Position numbers and translations under genes: made by a program
Notes under the pieces: generated by a model
The model's database searches: none
Seen by the model: the letters and a program-made list of their open reading frames with translations, nothing else
Told to the model about the DNA's origin: nothing
Source of the DNA: Isoetes taiwanensis
Taxonomy: Eukaryota; Streptophyta; Lycopodiopsida; Isoetales; Isoetaceae
Assembly (NCBI GenBank): GCA_021234155.1
Contig: JAJEKV010000047.1
Coordinates: 6,105,071 to 6,169,070, forward strand
Direction of reading: 5' to 3'
Length of the DNA stretch: 64,000 nucleotides
Part shown: positions 34,181 to 47,326 of the stretch, piece after piece
Position numbering within the stretch: position 1 is the stretch's first letter
Layout: the number at the start of each line of letters is the position of its first letter

Positions 34181-36389
34181 TATTCTCTTTTGATCTTCAG
34201 TGTTGGTAATTATTATTTTATAAGGGACAGAAGACTTTGCCTAGCATTACTCTTGTCCCAATGGCTAAATTTATAGGACAAAAGACCTTTGAAAACGGCA
34301 TTTGGCCTTTGAGATCATCGTCTATAATTTTGTGAAATTGCATTTGATATTTTTTGGGCATGGCCAAAAGTATAATGGATATTTCCAAACATTCTCTTGC
34401 CTGCAAAGTGAATTTCAATTCGTCATATTATTGTGACACATGAACTAGAATAAACCCTTTCCATTTAAACATACACATGGATATAGAAGTTGAGATTCGT
34501 AAGGTTAAAATGTTAAAGCTCTATACTATGCAGGTTGGAAACAATGGAAATTCAAATTACTATATTTTGCACGTAACCTGGACAGCTTATACTTACTGCT
34601 CAAATTTGCAAAGGGGATGTATTTTCCATTAACCATGTTCAAATTTGCAAAGGAGATGTATTTTCCATTAACCATGTGGAGACTATGTTGGCTTGAAAAA
34701 ATGGCTTTGATATGCTAAAATATGGGTCGAAATCCTTATGCAAAGACTATCTCGTAAACCTAAAAATAGTTTAGGGCTTGTAGTGGAATCGGAAAAGCAT
34801 TCCGGATCTACTGCTAGATGCAACCAAAATGCCCGAGCTTCCTGCTTATGTAAGGATATAAGGCTAAGGCCAATCTGTAACTACTCCAGGGATAAACGGC
34901 CATTGCTTGGCTAAACGGCGGCATCTGTTATCAATGGAGCAGAAGATAAGCTCAAGTTTGCTGCTTTGAATCCAAGCTTTGCTCTGATACATAGCGATTT
35001 AGCTGAGCGCAGCCACTTCTTGAAGTCCTTGCATACAGACAAAGATCTGGGCTACATGCTGGACGTTCTGTGCCAAGGCATAATATCAACCGTAGCATGG
35101 CCCATATGAAGCAAGGCTTGGTGAAGCTTTGCCAGTTAAGCAAGGTTTTAAGCCTATAGAAGAGATGGCCTGAAGCATATTGAAGGCCGAAATGAGTTGC
35201 TAGATCCATATGAATGGCAACTCTGCTGTGACAAACAAAAACTGTCTGTAGAAGCTGTGTCTTGGCTGTGCTTTAGCTATGGACGAAATGCTAAGATGGT
35301 ATTACCAGGTATTTGCTTGTTCTCATTGCTATACTAAGGCAGTTATGGCAGAGCTTTTTTACTGTGGCATAGCTTGCTGTCCATAATGCCTGTGTAGAAT
35401 ATATTATGTGATCCAAATGTAGCTTGATGTAAATTTGTCTTGCAAGCCGATTTCCAGGTGATTTCTCAAAAACAGAGGCAAACAAGCTTCATTCTGTGAT
35501 GCTACCTATGCAAATTTGTTTTAGCTGAAAATATACACTAACCAGGGCCTGCAAAAAACGGCCTCTGAAAATAGGAAGCCGGAAAGATCATTGCTGCTTG
35601 ACGACCTTTTCTGAGATGCAATGTACAGGAAAAAGACACAGGACTTTTGGATTCTCGGCCATATATGAATCTGCTGTGCTTTGCGTTGTAAGCATGATCG
35701 TTGTAAGCATGATCGACATGTATTTGGCACCCAAATAGGCTGCTGACGAACTTATAACCTGGAGTTTTTAGCAAAGATCTAATACTGCTAAATGATCCTA
35801 AAAATTGGATGTCTGTTTCCTGAGACCAGGTAGATATCTTACATTGCTTTCTATATTATGTTTTTCTATTATTCGCTCTTCCATGCAAAATGGCATTTGG
35901 AGCTTATATATTTCTGATTTACCATGGCCGTCTTCTGCCGTATACAATTTTCATGGCAGATCCTGCACAAACGAGTTCAATCCATGATGGAGCTAAATTT
36001 TCAAATGCAAATGAATGTTAATGGAGCACTTAAACTCAGGTTCGCGTTTAGCATTTTTGATGTGTCTGAGATAATAATTCCAGGAATGAAACTTGTTTAT
36101 GTTTCCAATAGATAAAGCATGATTTAAATTATTTCTCCATTCTATTCGAATGCTGAAATAATATTTTTGAGATCATAGTGACCAGCTAGATATGGGACCA
36201 GCTAGTAATGCAGTCAAGATATTAAATGGATATGGAATTATGATAGTAAACAGATTATGTTCTTACACTTTATGCTATATATCAAATGTATGATTTATGA
36301 TTGAGACTGATTATGCTTACAGATTCAAATGTTTTAATTATGAAACTTGATGGGTTAAACATATTATTCCGGTTTCTTTCTCGTTGATG
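34181..36389. other. Non-coding region related in style to the 37-57 kb repeat unit
   Basis: No gene recognised. AAATTTGCAAAGG(G/A)GATGTATTTTCCATTAACCATG is duplicated near 34604-34676, and TGTAAGCATGATCG near 35687-35713. Phrases such as CACCCAAATAGGCTGCTGAC (35728) have counterparts near 58195, suggesting old copies of one family. Confidence 0.35.
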
Positions 36390-36955
36390 TTAACTCAGGG
36401 CAAAAGGATACAATTGGTGATCAGTGATAAACTGAGAGACCCAATGTACCTTTTGGCCCTTGCACATTTACCATTATCATGCTAATTGTGTATTGATTGG
36501 CTGCAGGTACGGGTTCTCTCCTCCAATTGTCTCTTATTTGCTGTTAGGGTGGCGTCAACTTGGAGATGGAATTACTGGAAGCGTAACTAAAGCTGCATTT
36601 ACTTTGTAACTCTACTTTTTTACTTGATACATAGATGGGAATAGTTTACAATAATACTTTATGTCTTTATTTTGATCATACATGGGAATAATCTACAATA
36701 TTATTTTATGTCTACATTTCATTTCTCTACTTTGATCATACATGGTTACAATCTACAGATTTAATGTACGAATCTTCTAAAATAATGCTTTGCTACTTTA
36801 CTATTTTACTTTCATACTTTTACACGTGTTTTAGGTAATGTGCCTTCCAGTTGTGGCCTGGGTAACGCCAGGATGGATATGTGTTGGGTAATCTTTGCCT
36901 TGAACGAATACGGTTTAGTAAAACATTTTTATTATAATCTGTTAGTAGTCTTGGT
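36390..36955 (+). repeat. Diverged copy of block A of the 3.24-kb unit
   Basis: GGGCAAAAGGATACAATTGG through TTGGCTGCAGGTACGGGTTC (36398-36515) matches 39217, 50167, 53407 and 56693 almost exactly. The remainder, to CCTTGAACGAATACGG and the GAA tract, is a clearly diverged version of the same block. It is the oldest-looking copy here. Confidence 0.8.
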
Positions 36956-37022
36956 GAAGAAGAAGAAGAAGAAGAAGAAGAAGAAGAAGAAGAAGAAGAA
37001 GAAGAAGAAGAAGAAGAAGAAG
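36956..37022. repeat. (GAA)n microsatellite
   Basis: About 22 GAA units between block A and the GAGAATATTCTC start of the next unit segment. Confidence 0.95.
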
Positions 37023-39798
37023 AGAATATTCTCTTTGAATCTTTGAATCATTGCGGAAGAAAAGGTTGTAAGGAATTTGTTGCCCAAATATCTAAAAGAA
37101 AGTCTATTCTTGTGTTACTTCAATATCATTACTTGGTATTACATTGGAGAAAAGATGGCTCTATGTCCTTGCAAGTGGATCCTTTGTTGTTGTACACATT
37201 AGGGAGAACATTGTACCATTATGGGTAAAGTGGCCTTTGGGTTATACATAGACCACATTTAGCTGCTATTAAATGCTTAAAACTACCTTACCTTGGAAAA
37301 AGCAATCCTTCTACCTTAATTGGGTAGGCATTTAACATTTGAATTTGACCATTCTAAAGATGGATAACTATAAAAGCATTTTAATGGTTGAAAAGACGTT
37401 TTTGTATTTTACACTATAAGTGCTATGTGCAAATGACATTTGATAAAGGTCTATTTGGAATTTTGGCTCTTGAATGGTTGCCATGCAAGTATGGAAACAT
37501 ATCCTAGACTATAATGCAAGATAAAAACACGAAGACTTGTAATGTTTTTGGTATTTAGAAGTTGTACATGTGGACCTAAAGGAAAAAAGCGTTACTTTTT
37601 ATGTCTTTCAATAGCTTTTTGCAAAACTTATTCCCATGCTTACGGCATGGGGACCTAAAGAAAAAAGTGTCTTTTTTTATGGCTTTCAATAGCTTTTTGC
37701 AAAAACTTATTCACATGCTTACGGTTTGGTCCATGGAGGCCGATGCTTTTGAAAATATAATGGTTGGATCTAACACAAAAGAAAAAGGTCCTTTTGTTTC
37801 GTCAAAATATATTTTTGGATAAAATGAGTTAGGGCTCTCAGAGGTGCTGTGGCGCCAAAATGGTCGCCGAAAGGGCAAAGTCTTTTTGTTGAAACCAAAT
37901 TGTGAAGAGAGAGATCGATCCGCACTAAGAAGGCCAATATCATGCCAACATGCCGAATTTGCTGCCAAGTGTATGGTTCATGGGAAGATCTGGCTATAAA
38001 ATACAGCTATGTGGAGTCGCCTCCTGCAAAATATGGCCTGCAAAATTTCGTTTTGCCTTATAAGGCTCTACCAAGATATTACATGCATCTTTCGAATCTG
38101 AGTTAAAGACATGTTTTTTGCCGAAATGGCCTGCTTATGTAGAGCATGATAAGATTTTCCAGACAGATTCGACCACCTAAAATATGGAGCTCTATACTTT
38201 GTGGTTGATAGCTCTAGAATACATACAATGCTGCCTTGATGCTGGAATAAAGCAGCTATATTAAGACAGAGCAAAAAAGGTATTTTGTGTTGTATGCTAT
38301 AGACATTCATTACGTTATTTATTGCTGTAAGTGGGATCATACTGTGGCATAGCAGGGTTTCAGAAACATTCCTTGCTTATTTAATGTTTGTTTGCCTTAT
38401 TATGGAGATCAAAATGCAGTTTGTTTAGTGACCACAGATTTCATTATTCCAAGTATTGTGGTTCTTAGCTGCTATAGTCATTCACGGCACTATGTATTTT
38501 CTCAGATTGCCTTGATTGTTGGTCAGAGCAATGCGATACATTATTTTTCAAGATCTAGTTATTGCTTCTGGGAGCCTACTAGATACCATTTGTGGATATA
38601 ATCTATCCAACGTATGAAGTTCAAATCGAAGCATTTTGGATTGAAAGATGGCGCATACAACTAAAGACATGTCATATCAGGTTTGAGGTTGAATGCTTCA
38701 AATATTTTTTGCATAAGATGGTGAACAATATAAGCTCGTAGTGTTTTGAATATGCTTTCAAGGTTGGAAAAGTTTTATGTTAGAGCTGGTTACACATAAA
38801 AATGGGATTGTATTGGGGAATATTAATATTGCTGGTAACATTTATACTATCATTGATGCACTTATACTTTTAATGGATAAAATAGTCTTCTATGGCAAAG
38901 GAGATACAAAATGAAATACATTGGTTTGGTTGGAAAATTATATGTTTCTTTAAGAGTGTAGTGGAGGAAATGATCGAGGTTTAAAATTTGAAAAGAAAAA
39001 AAGCTTAATGTTTATCATGTTTAAAGTCAGTATGTTTATCATGTTTAAAGCTGAAAGGAAATTATCACGCTATAGAATTGATCCTCAACATGACCAGCTA
39101 GATCCGGACTAAGAAATTAGTTCTCGCCTAATGGTTATTCTTGAGACCAAATAAGAAGTCTATAATGCTGAAAACGTTAATATTCCAGTATCCTTTCTTG
39201 TTAAATGTCACCTCAGGGCAAAAGGATACAATTGGTGATCAGTGATAAACTGAGAGACCCAATGTACCTTTTGGCCCTTGCACATTTACCATTATAATGC
39301 TAATTGTGTATTGATTGGCTGCAGGTACGGGTTCTCTCCTCCAATTGTCTCTATTTTGCTGTTAGAGTTGGCGTTAACGTGGAAATGGAATAACTGGATG
39401 CGTAAGAGATGCAATAAGTTGCACTTTGATAAAGACAGAGATAAGATATATGAATACATACTATATAAGAATGTTATTGAATGCTCTATATTTTGTGCAT
39501 TATGGCACTTCATACTCACACTTTGAGAATACATAATGCGTTTTAAGTTAAACACATTGTATACTTTATACTCTAAAATTTGAGATTTATACTTTACACG
39601 TTAAATTTGAGATTTACACTTTATGGAATTTGTTTTTTGAATCCAGGAATTTGTATGGGCTAATGGTTTGGAGAGTGCCTGATGTGGCCTGGTTTAAAAA
39701 CCAGGGTGGATATTTGGAAATATGATCTTGCCTTGAACAAGGTTCTTTTAAAGTAATTGTACTTTAATTGTGACTGTAGTCCTGGTAAGAACATGTAC
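37023..39798 (+). repeat. Copy 1 of the dispersed/tandem unit (post-GAA segment plus block A)
   Basis: Begins at the palindrome GAGAATATTCTC and ends at AACATGTACGAAG before the next GAA tract. It matches 51257-50757-equivalent segments of the tandem units at 50165-56689, except that the 470-bp bridge (see 50758-51230) is absent. Frames conserved between copies (for example LNHCGRKGCKEFVAQISKRK at 37043) probably just reflect recent duplication, as no domain is recognised. Short internal duplication: the TTTTTATGGCTTTCAATAGC phrase occurs twice (near 37598 and 37675). Confidence 0.85.
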
Positions 39799-39915
39799 GA
39801 AGAAGAAGAAGAAGAAGAAGAAGAAGAAGAAGAAGAAGAAGAAGAAGAAGAAGAAGAAGAAGAAGAAGAAGAAGAAGAAGAAGAAGAAGAAGAAGAAGAA
39901 GAAGAAGAAGAAGAA
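39799..39915. repeat. (GAA)n microsatellite, 39 units
   Basis: The longest GAA tract in the window. It joins the end of a 3.24-kb-family unit directly to a truncated LINE RT. Confidence 0.95.
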
Positions 39916-40919
39916 TGCGTCCTCTGCCCATATCATCAGCCATTGCTTAAGGATGCCAGCCAGCAATTTTGCAAAGAGAGAGCTGACCATAATGGTGCGA
40001 TAGTTGGCTGGGCTGTGAGGGTCACCTGCCTTGTATATGGGCACAACTCTACTAGTAGTCCACTGCGGGGGGGAAGTCTTCTTGCAATGCCTTATTGAAT
40101 AGTGCCATGAGGGGGCACCAATTTGGAGCCCAATCCACTTGAGAAGTTCTGCATGCATACCATCCAGATCTGCTGCCTTCCCATTAGCGAGGTGTTGCAG
40201 GCCCACTATGACATCCCCTCTGTAATGATCAGTGCTAGGCCCATCTGCAGAGGGACTGTTGCCCAACCTCCCAGTGGATCATAAAGCTATTGTAAGTATT
40301 GTACCCATTGCTTCGAGGTGACGTTTCCTATGGGTTGTGTTGGCTTGCTCAATACCTTTCTCCAGAGTGTCTTGGGGGCGGTATTGCCTGATGGCCTATG
40401 TGTAGAGGGTGGTATCAATGACTTGTCGGAGCCAGCATTTCATCTCCCTACATTCGTCATCAAACCAGTGGTTGCACAGGAAGGTGGTAGCTCTAGAGGG
40501 CCTCTGTGAGCGGCCTCTCACGAAGCATCTGTCACTGGTCGTTAGAAGGAGCCGAGTCACCGGGCGCTTCATCAGCAGTAGTGTGGAAAGCTGCAACATT
40601 CCCTCCAGGTCATGCTCAAGCATCCGAGCATATGTCTTTGCATGTTCATAATCTAGGTGTAGCCGGACACATGGGGTGCTGAGGCAATAGTTTTGCGGGT
40701 GGCCTGCCAGTCTATATGCAAGAACAGGAACTGATGGTATGAGTCTACTTCCTCATCCCGACTATTTGTTCCAATGCTGATATGGGTAATCAGGAGTAGA
40801 TGGCACTCCATTACCCACTCTGGTTAATAGTTTTCGCCTCAAACCTTTCTACACAAACACAGCAGAAACGATTCAAGACACAGAGACGAATGATTGAGTA
40901 CACTATCTTACTTGCATAT
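39916..40919 (-). mobile_element. LINE fragment, endonuclease-RT linker and RT N-terminus
   Basis: Minus-strand translation gives CNHWFDDECREMKCWLRQ near 40460-40410, the linker after LINE endonucleases, then LQHLANGKAADLDGMHAELL near 40200-40140 and VVPIYKAGDPHSPANYRTIM near 40040-39985, the first RT motifs. The RT is cut off at KQWLMIWAEDA, exactly where the GAA tract starts. An intervening stop or frame change separates the two parts. The catalytic palm is missing. A near-identical copy lies at 58958-59964. Confidence 0.8.
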
Positions 40920-42538
40920 TGTGACGCTCCCTACTAAATATACGGCTCGCAGCCGTACACTCCGTAGGAAATCCCCCATCCAGTCCTCCGACCGCACGGG
41001 CCCTCCGTCTATCCCGCACTCTGGGATCACCGTGGTGTGGGAAGGGGACACGAAGGTGTCTTGCGCGCCCTTCCCCTATGGGCTCCTATCACAGCGGAAG
41101 CATAAACATCGTCAGAACTAGCAATAACGATACATCATACCCATAGCTGCAAAGATCATAATCATATGCCATAAAACATGAGAGCTCCTACCCGTGGCTC
41201 CGACTCATAAGGAGGTCGACTGACTGGATAGGCCTCAAGATAGCAGGCCGAGTCATAACAATGGCGGGGCTGGCTATAGACAATGGCTAGGGTTGACCAT
41301 TACATCCGCCCCTCCTGTGCATACTTTGCAGAATGGGCTAGATCAAGCTCTGGCATGACTCTAGCCTTCCGGATACGCAATCCCATGGCATCACCCATCG
41401 GGACTACTCCAGGTTGCATCTCCCTGGTCCGTCGAGGCAGGAAGGGTTGCATCTCCCCTTTCCAGGGTCTAGAGGTTCCACGAGCGGCTAGAGAATCGTG
41501 ACGACACACGATTCGTACCCGACTTAACCCCCCAAAACAAGAGCCAAGCCAACACTTGCAACTCTTGAGAGGCAGGGCGACACCATTGCCCCAGGAGGTG
41601 TCGGACCCATGCCCGGCCCACACGAAGTGACCGACCATAAGTCTAGCCCACTATAGGATCCCCCGTAGCCCCCGCTCGGCAAGGATCCTCCCTCCGCATT
41701 GCCTCTAGCCCCGTTGTGTAGTGCTGAGTCACATCATAGCCTCCATAGCCCGGTGGGTTCCTATGCACAGGCCGCATAATAATAGGAACTAAGGGGTCTA
41801 AACTAGGAGCATACTACGTAATGGCTACTACGTCTCTACCCCCCTTCCCAATACAAGAGGAGCAAACATGATCAACCAACATCACATAACATCATATCAT
41901 GGTAATCATCATAAGAACATCTTAACCTAATCATACATATCTAACTTACAGTTAGGGTTCCTTGATTAGGGTTCAAGATGTTCAATAAGGGTTCTAGGAT
42001 GGCTCTACTCTAGATACGAAATGCTAACCCATCTAGAGTGCTAACTTCCAGATGAACTACTAAGAGCACTACTCTACATACCTGCTCCAGAAGCACTCCC
42101 TCCCAATCTTGGCATCTCCATGGTCTTCGAGGTGTTCGAGGTAGCTCCCACTCCTGCTGATGTGCTCATGCCCTGGGGGCTGCCATGCTATCTTTGTGCC
42201 CAAATGAGACAGTTCTCAACGGAGTTTCGAAATGAAAGAAGGTTCCCATCGTTGGAGCCAGAAAAGAGGCGTAGGGTTAGGGTTTAGGCCTGTATAGGTT
42301 AGGGTTCACATGTTATGCCACATGGCTCCAATAGGGTAAGTCCGTGTGGCGGGTGCCCAATAGGTTAAGGCCACGTGGAAAATGGTCTTAACCTAAGGTT
42401 GGCTAAGTTATATGAATAACTTAGTCATGCCTCCCGAGTGCCACAATCTATGGTATACAAGGCTATGAAGATAGACTTGTATAGTGACGGACCTGGAAAT
42501 ATACGTATTTATGGCGTATATTTCCCTGGAACGTCACA
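40920..42538 (-). mobile_element. 3' LTR of a Ty3/gypsy element, 1.6 kb
   Basis: On the minus strand the LTR starts TGTGACGTTCC (42538) and ends GGGAGCGTCACA (40920), so TGTGACG/CGTCACA form the short terminal inverted repeats expected of an LTR. Immediately upstream on that strand is a purine tract (42550-42539), which fixes this as the 3' LTR. A second copy lies at 59965-61586. The 5' LTR of this element is not present. Confidence 0.85.
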
Positions 42539-42550
42539 TTCTCCCCCCTT
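42539..42550 (-). promoter_or_regulatory. Polypurine tract of the gypsy element
   Basis: The minus strand reads AAGGGGGGAGAA directly abutting the TGTGACG start of the LTR, the normal priming site for plus-strand DNA synthesis. Confidence 0.82.
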
Positions 42551-43599
42551 AGGATAATGCTATCCTCAGCATTACGCTAATGTGACGAACCTGCAATAGC
42601 CCTGCAAAACTCCCAACAAGAATATAGGAACTTAACTCTATTGAAAAGATCAACTTTTCGTTAATTACTTATTATGTAATTATAAGGCTATATTTATAAG
42701 TTATACAAAATTATATAGCCATAACAACTATTATTATAAAAGTATACCCATATAATATTATTACAACAAATTTAGGAGTTCATAGTTAGTCTAAAATCTA
42801 TGACTCCTATCTTCTCGTAACGTGCTCCCTCCTTCATGCTTTCCTTCACTGGCCTGCACAAGTAGCACATTACGTTATATAAGTTAATAAGTTTGTGGTT
42901 TTAGGGGACCACCCCCCTTGCCTACCTTTTTGAGCCGAACTACTAGCTCAAGGTTACCCTACTACCTTGCACTCGATCATGGCCCTTTCGGATTTGAGCT
43001 TAAGGACCATTTAAGATGATCCTATCATTGCCCATGATCAAGTGCTACCTTGTACTCGGTTACCCGGTGCCGAGTACTCCCAGTGCATCATGCCCCAATG
43101 GGTTTCAAGCTAGGGAACGTCTCACGATCCCATCATCGCGCATGATCACTTTGACCTTCACCATGACCCCCCCTATGGTCAGGTGTGCGAGCCCCGCATC
43201 GTGGCATAGAGAGCATCTGACAGATGTCCAATCATCGCCCACCATGCCTCACTTCCTCTCTCGCATGACCCTATTGGTCATGCGCACCTCTTGGTGCGTG
43301 TTGGCCTAGAGAATGCCTTAGGGGCATATCCCATCAGCGCCTACACGTTCCAAGGTTGTGGCAAATGTAGTCTACTAGCTAGAATACATATACCACTACT
43401 AAAGCATCGTGGCATAGAGAGCATCCGACAGATGTCCTAATGCTTCACTATCTCACTCACATGACCCTACTGGTCATACGCACCTCTTGGTGCATGTTGG
43501 CCTAGAGAATGGCTTAGGGCGTATCCCATCATCGCCTACACGTTCCAAGATTCTGGCACATGCACTCTACTAGCTAGAATGCATACGCCACCACTAAGG
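42551..43599 (-). mobile_element. Gypsy 3' untranslated region with 208-bp tandem repeat
   Basis: Non-coding between the polypurine tract and the chromodomain end. GCATCGTGGCATAGAGAGCA begins at 43196 and 43404, a 208-bp tandem duplication. Each copy contains a GCATGACC/GGTCATGC-type hairpin (near 43264-43284 and 43459-43479). Confidence 0.75.
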
Positions 43600-46500
43600 C
43601 TAACTAAGAACACCTAAGCTAACCGCCTGGCAAGTCGGCGTCGACAAGATCGGAGACGACCCGCCCATCAAACTCCCTCGTGAAGTCCGGGTATTGCTTC
43701 TCCAATCCTGCTTCAATACCCATGTTGCATCTTCCACGAGCAAGTGTTTCCACTTGACCAAATACTGGAGGGACTGAGACCTCCTGGTCTTCTTGAATGA
43801 CTTATCAAGAAGCAATTCAGTGACAATTTCAACTTGTTCCTCCGTCATTTCCAACAAAGTTGGAGTATCCAAAACCTCATCAAGGTTAGGATCGTGCTTT
43901 TTCAATAAACTCACATGGAAGACCTTGTGGACTTTGAGGTGCACCGAGAGATCCAACTTGTAGGCCTAAGAGCCCACTCTCTCCAAGATCTTGAACAGAC
44001 CGGCCCATCTAGGGGCAAGCTTCTTACAATTGCGATGCGAAGCTTCCCTTGCTTGACCTTTACTTGAGCCAAACTTTATCTCTCCCAATAAAATAACTCT
44101 CGAGGAGTTTTATGTCCATCTGCTAGACTCTTCAGATGTGCCCATGCTGATTGAAGATATTCTAACACTTCTACCAAAAGCTACTGCATATTTGCTGTCG
44201 TTGTTGAGCCTTGGGCACTAGATTATGCCACATAACTAGGGTCAAGTATTGATAATTGTAACTAATCATGGAGGAGACATCTTCGATGACTCTTGCTTCA
44301 TATTATTGTACGTAATTGACCAGGTGGGTGCAATCGGCCCATTTGGATTGCTTGTTCTAATCATAGTTTCTCAACGTGCTTTCCAAAATTGTGTTGGTGC
44401 GGTCTATTTGCCCATTTGACTGCAAATGATAAGCAAACTCATCCACAAGTTGGTGCGGCTCGTGTTGAAGAAGTCTTGCTAAACGTCGCTAAAGGACTTC
44501 GGATCTCTATTGGTGATGATCGACCTGTGCATTCCATGCGGCCTAAAAGAACTCTTATGTAGACCACACGGCTAGGTCCAAGCGGTGTCTATGGTGTGAC
44601 ATGGCAAGTATGTGCCCTTTTGATAAGTTATATACCACAACCATCAAGGCTTCGAAGCTTCTTGTTGTCCTTGGAAGGCTCGCTATGAAAACCATGCTGA
44701 TGGCTTCCCACTTGGCGTCTGGCACCGCCCAAGGTTCCAAAACTCCTGGAATTCGAAGTTGTTCTGCCTTTGTCTGCTGACACAACTAATATTCTTGGAT
44801 ATACCTGACTATATGCCTTTTCATGCCCGGCCAGAAGTAGCTACTTCTAATCTTGAAGTAAGCCTTTATAGATTTTGCATGGCCGAAAGTAGGGCTATTA
44901 TGCGTGTCATGAAAGATTTTCCTTACTCTCCTGATGCTTTAGGTACGCATAGTTGTTCTTTGATATTAAAGATTACCTTTCTTTTTAAAATATTTGAAGG
45001 TTTCTCTTTCTTAATCCATCCTTGCACTCTTGCAAAGACTAGCCCATATGTGCTTGAACTCCATGTTGGAGGAGATGGCTTCTTCTATCTTCTTGCTGAA
45101 TTTGCTTGTCGAAGTGGAGATGGCATTGCAAATTGATGCTTTCAAAAGCTTGCCAATAAGTGGCGACGTTTTAACATCTCCACGGCTGCATGCTCCTCCA
45201 TTGATTTGCTGTAGATCACGATGTCGTCGAAGAGAATTGATGAAGAAATCATGTAAGGAATCTTCAAAGATGTCGTTCCTCAATGCATACAGGTTGGTGG
45301 AGCATTGCATAGACTCAGGGGCATTATTGTGAAGTCATAGTGCCCATACCGTGTTATGAAGGAATCTTATAATTATCTTCCCCCTTCATCCTTATTTGAT
45401 GATTGCCCGAGCTTAAGTCGATTTTGTAGAAGAATCTTGCTTCTTGTGGCTGATCCATTTTGTCGTTTGCTTGTTGAGCTGCCCATGTTGATATACATCT
45501 TTAGACTTCCATCCTGGCGGAAAGGATCTCAAGTCGATCAACTCCTACAACTGCTTCTTGAGATCTACTAGCTCGGAAGTGCTCATTCTATAAAGAGCTT
45601 TGCTGGTCGGCTCTGCATCTGGTGCAAGAGTGATTTCAGACTCTACACCTCTATAGAGCAAAAGCTCTCAAATTTCATTTGGAGGTATATCATGGGACTT
45701 CTTGATTAACTTAGAAATTGGCCGAGGCAACTGTTCCGAAGTCGACACTTGTAGCTTATATACGACCTCATTCCTCATGATGTACTTAAGTAATTGCTTT
45801 ACTGGCATGCGTTGCACGATTGGAATTACTTCTTTAACTTAAATTATAAGGTACTTGCCGTTTGGTGCTGGGATAAGTATCTCTTGCTTATGATAATCAA
45901 TTATCGCCTTAGCCAGCTTTAATATTGCATGCCTATTATGAGGTCATAGTTGCCAATGTACATAAGTTGGTGCCGATGCTCTACTTTGCTTCGCTTATCG
46001 AACTTGACTCTTGTTCCGTTGGTGCTGCTAAATACTCGGCCTTGCCATAATTACTGGCCTAGATTTAGACTTAAGAGTCTCGCTCTTAAAGATGTCCGCC
46101 ATCTAGAAGGTGCAAAATTACAAGTTAAAGAACTACTTACATAAATCCTATGGCCACAAGTTTAATAAGCATGACCTTACTTTTGGGCACACATAGAAAA
46201 CTATATGATTAGATAATTATTCTTGTTTTAGATCTAATCTATACTCTAGAATCTCCCCTTTCTTAACTATTGCCCTCTTGAAATAGTCACACCTTTGAGT
46301 TGATGCCATCTAAGAAGTTGGCCGGACTTATTAGATTGCTTCCCTTCATTTGGTCGGATTATTCCTTATGCCGCGGAAGTACTCGTCATATACATGGTCG
46401 ACGATTATCCTATTATTGAATCCTTCTTAGCGAGGTGATCAAGCTCACGAAGAGGTTCCAACATGTTGGATATCTGTCATCAATGTATACAATTATTGTA

Positions 46501-47326
46501 CTCCATACGTTTTCTTCCCAATCCTTGAAGCTTTGCTCCATTCTTGGGTCCATCCCTTTTAAAAGAAAAGACAAAAAAATCTACTCGAAATTTCGTCCCA
46601 ATCCCATCATGGATGCTATCACCCATAATTCTAAGATACTCAACTAACTGATAGGTCCTCTAGCTTGCTTAAAGCTGGTGCAGTCGTTAGTCGTTGGAAT
46701 AGCAAGGCGATGATCCATAATTTGTTGAAAAATCTGGTCTCCTTGGAGTTGTTGTATAATTATTCAGGTGCCATGCTTTCTTTTATTGAATATATTCTGA
46801 CTCTGCTCGTCCTTAATGTTGATGTTGACTACCTTTATTAAAATTATCCCTCTTACTGGACTTGGTGATGTAGTGGCGACACAAGGCTCGGTGTCGCATC
46901 CCAAAGGCTTGAAGGTAATGTTAACCACTGTGTAGAATCTTTCATATCGGCTCATCTGCCTTGGAGGTTACGAGATTTGAGGATGATTCTTCTAACTCCT
47001 GAATTGATATTGTTGTGTTGACCTTGTTGATTTGATTCTTCATCTCAGCGGCCACATGCTGCTGTTATAAGGCTGATGAAAATGTTGAGTGCTTTATCAC
47101 TTCTAATTGTGCAACTTCTCTTGCTGAGAAGAGTTTATGTGCATCCATCTGTAGGGATTAATCTTGACTGATCAATTAATAATACTGGTATTTGGTTCCC
47201 CATGATGCCTCTTCTTGATGGTGTTAGACCTCCAATCTCTAAGGTGGAAGATCGAAGATCATCATGAGCTTCATGATGATGGTGCTGCCAAGGTTGATGT
47301 AGCCGCTCAAGTATTGGGGCTGATGA
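43600..47326 (-). pseudogene. Ty3/gypsy (chromovirus-like) gag-pol remnant, 5'-truncated
   Basis: Reading down the minus strand: gag-like region (47300-46100, poorly conserved); RT blocks near 45550-45400 (LNKQTTKW...STKSTKL, the LNKQT..KYPLP..KIDL region) and near 45310-45240 (LRNDIFEDSLHDF, the MNDIF.DYL region); integrase HHCC end and core at 44800-44555 (LCQQTKAEQLRIPGVLEP, then KWEAISMVFIASLPRTTRSF); a C-terminal HVSLLKKHDPN block and a chromodomain (LQYLVKWKHLLVEDATW) at 43956-43750. In the core, the usual ISMDFI catalytic Asp is Val. Frames are broken throughout. Order RT-IN-chromodomain defines Ty3/gypsy and points to the chromovirus branch. The left half stops abruptly at 47327 in repeat-unit DNA, with no 5' LTR. 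Confidence 0.82.

Noticed and set aside
34218-34418. Minus-strand frame with a faint helicase-like motif (GTRVMLGK)
   Set aside because: Too short and isolated to support a Pif1/Helitron helicase call.
36840-37046. Reading frames of poly-Lys, poly-Glu or poly-Phe at the GAA tracts (also 39748-40266, 58752-59311)
   Set aside because: They are translations of the GAA/TTC microsatellite. Only the LINE RT part next to two of them is meaningful.
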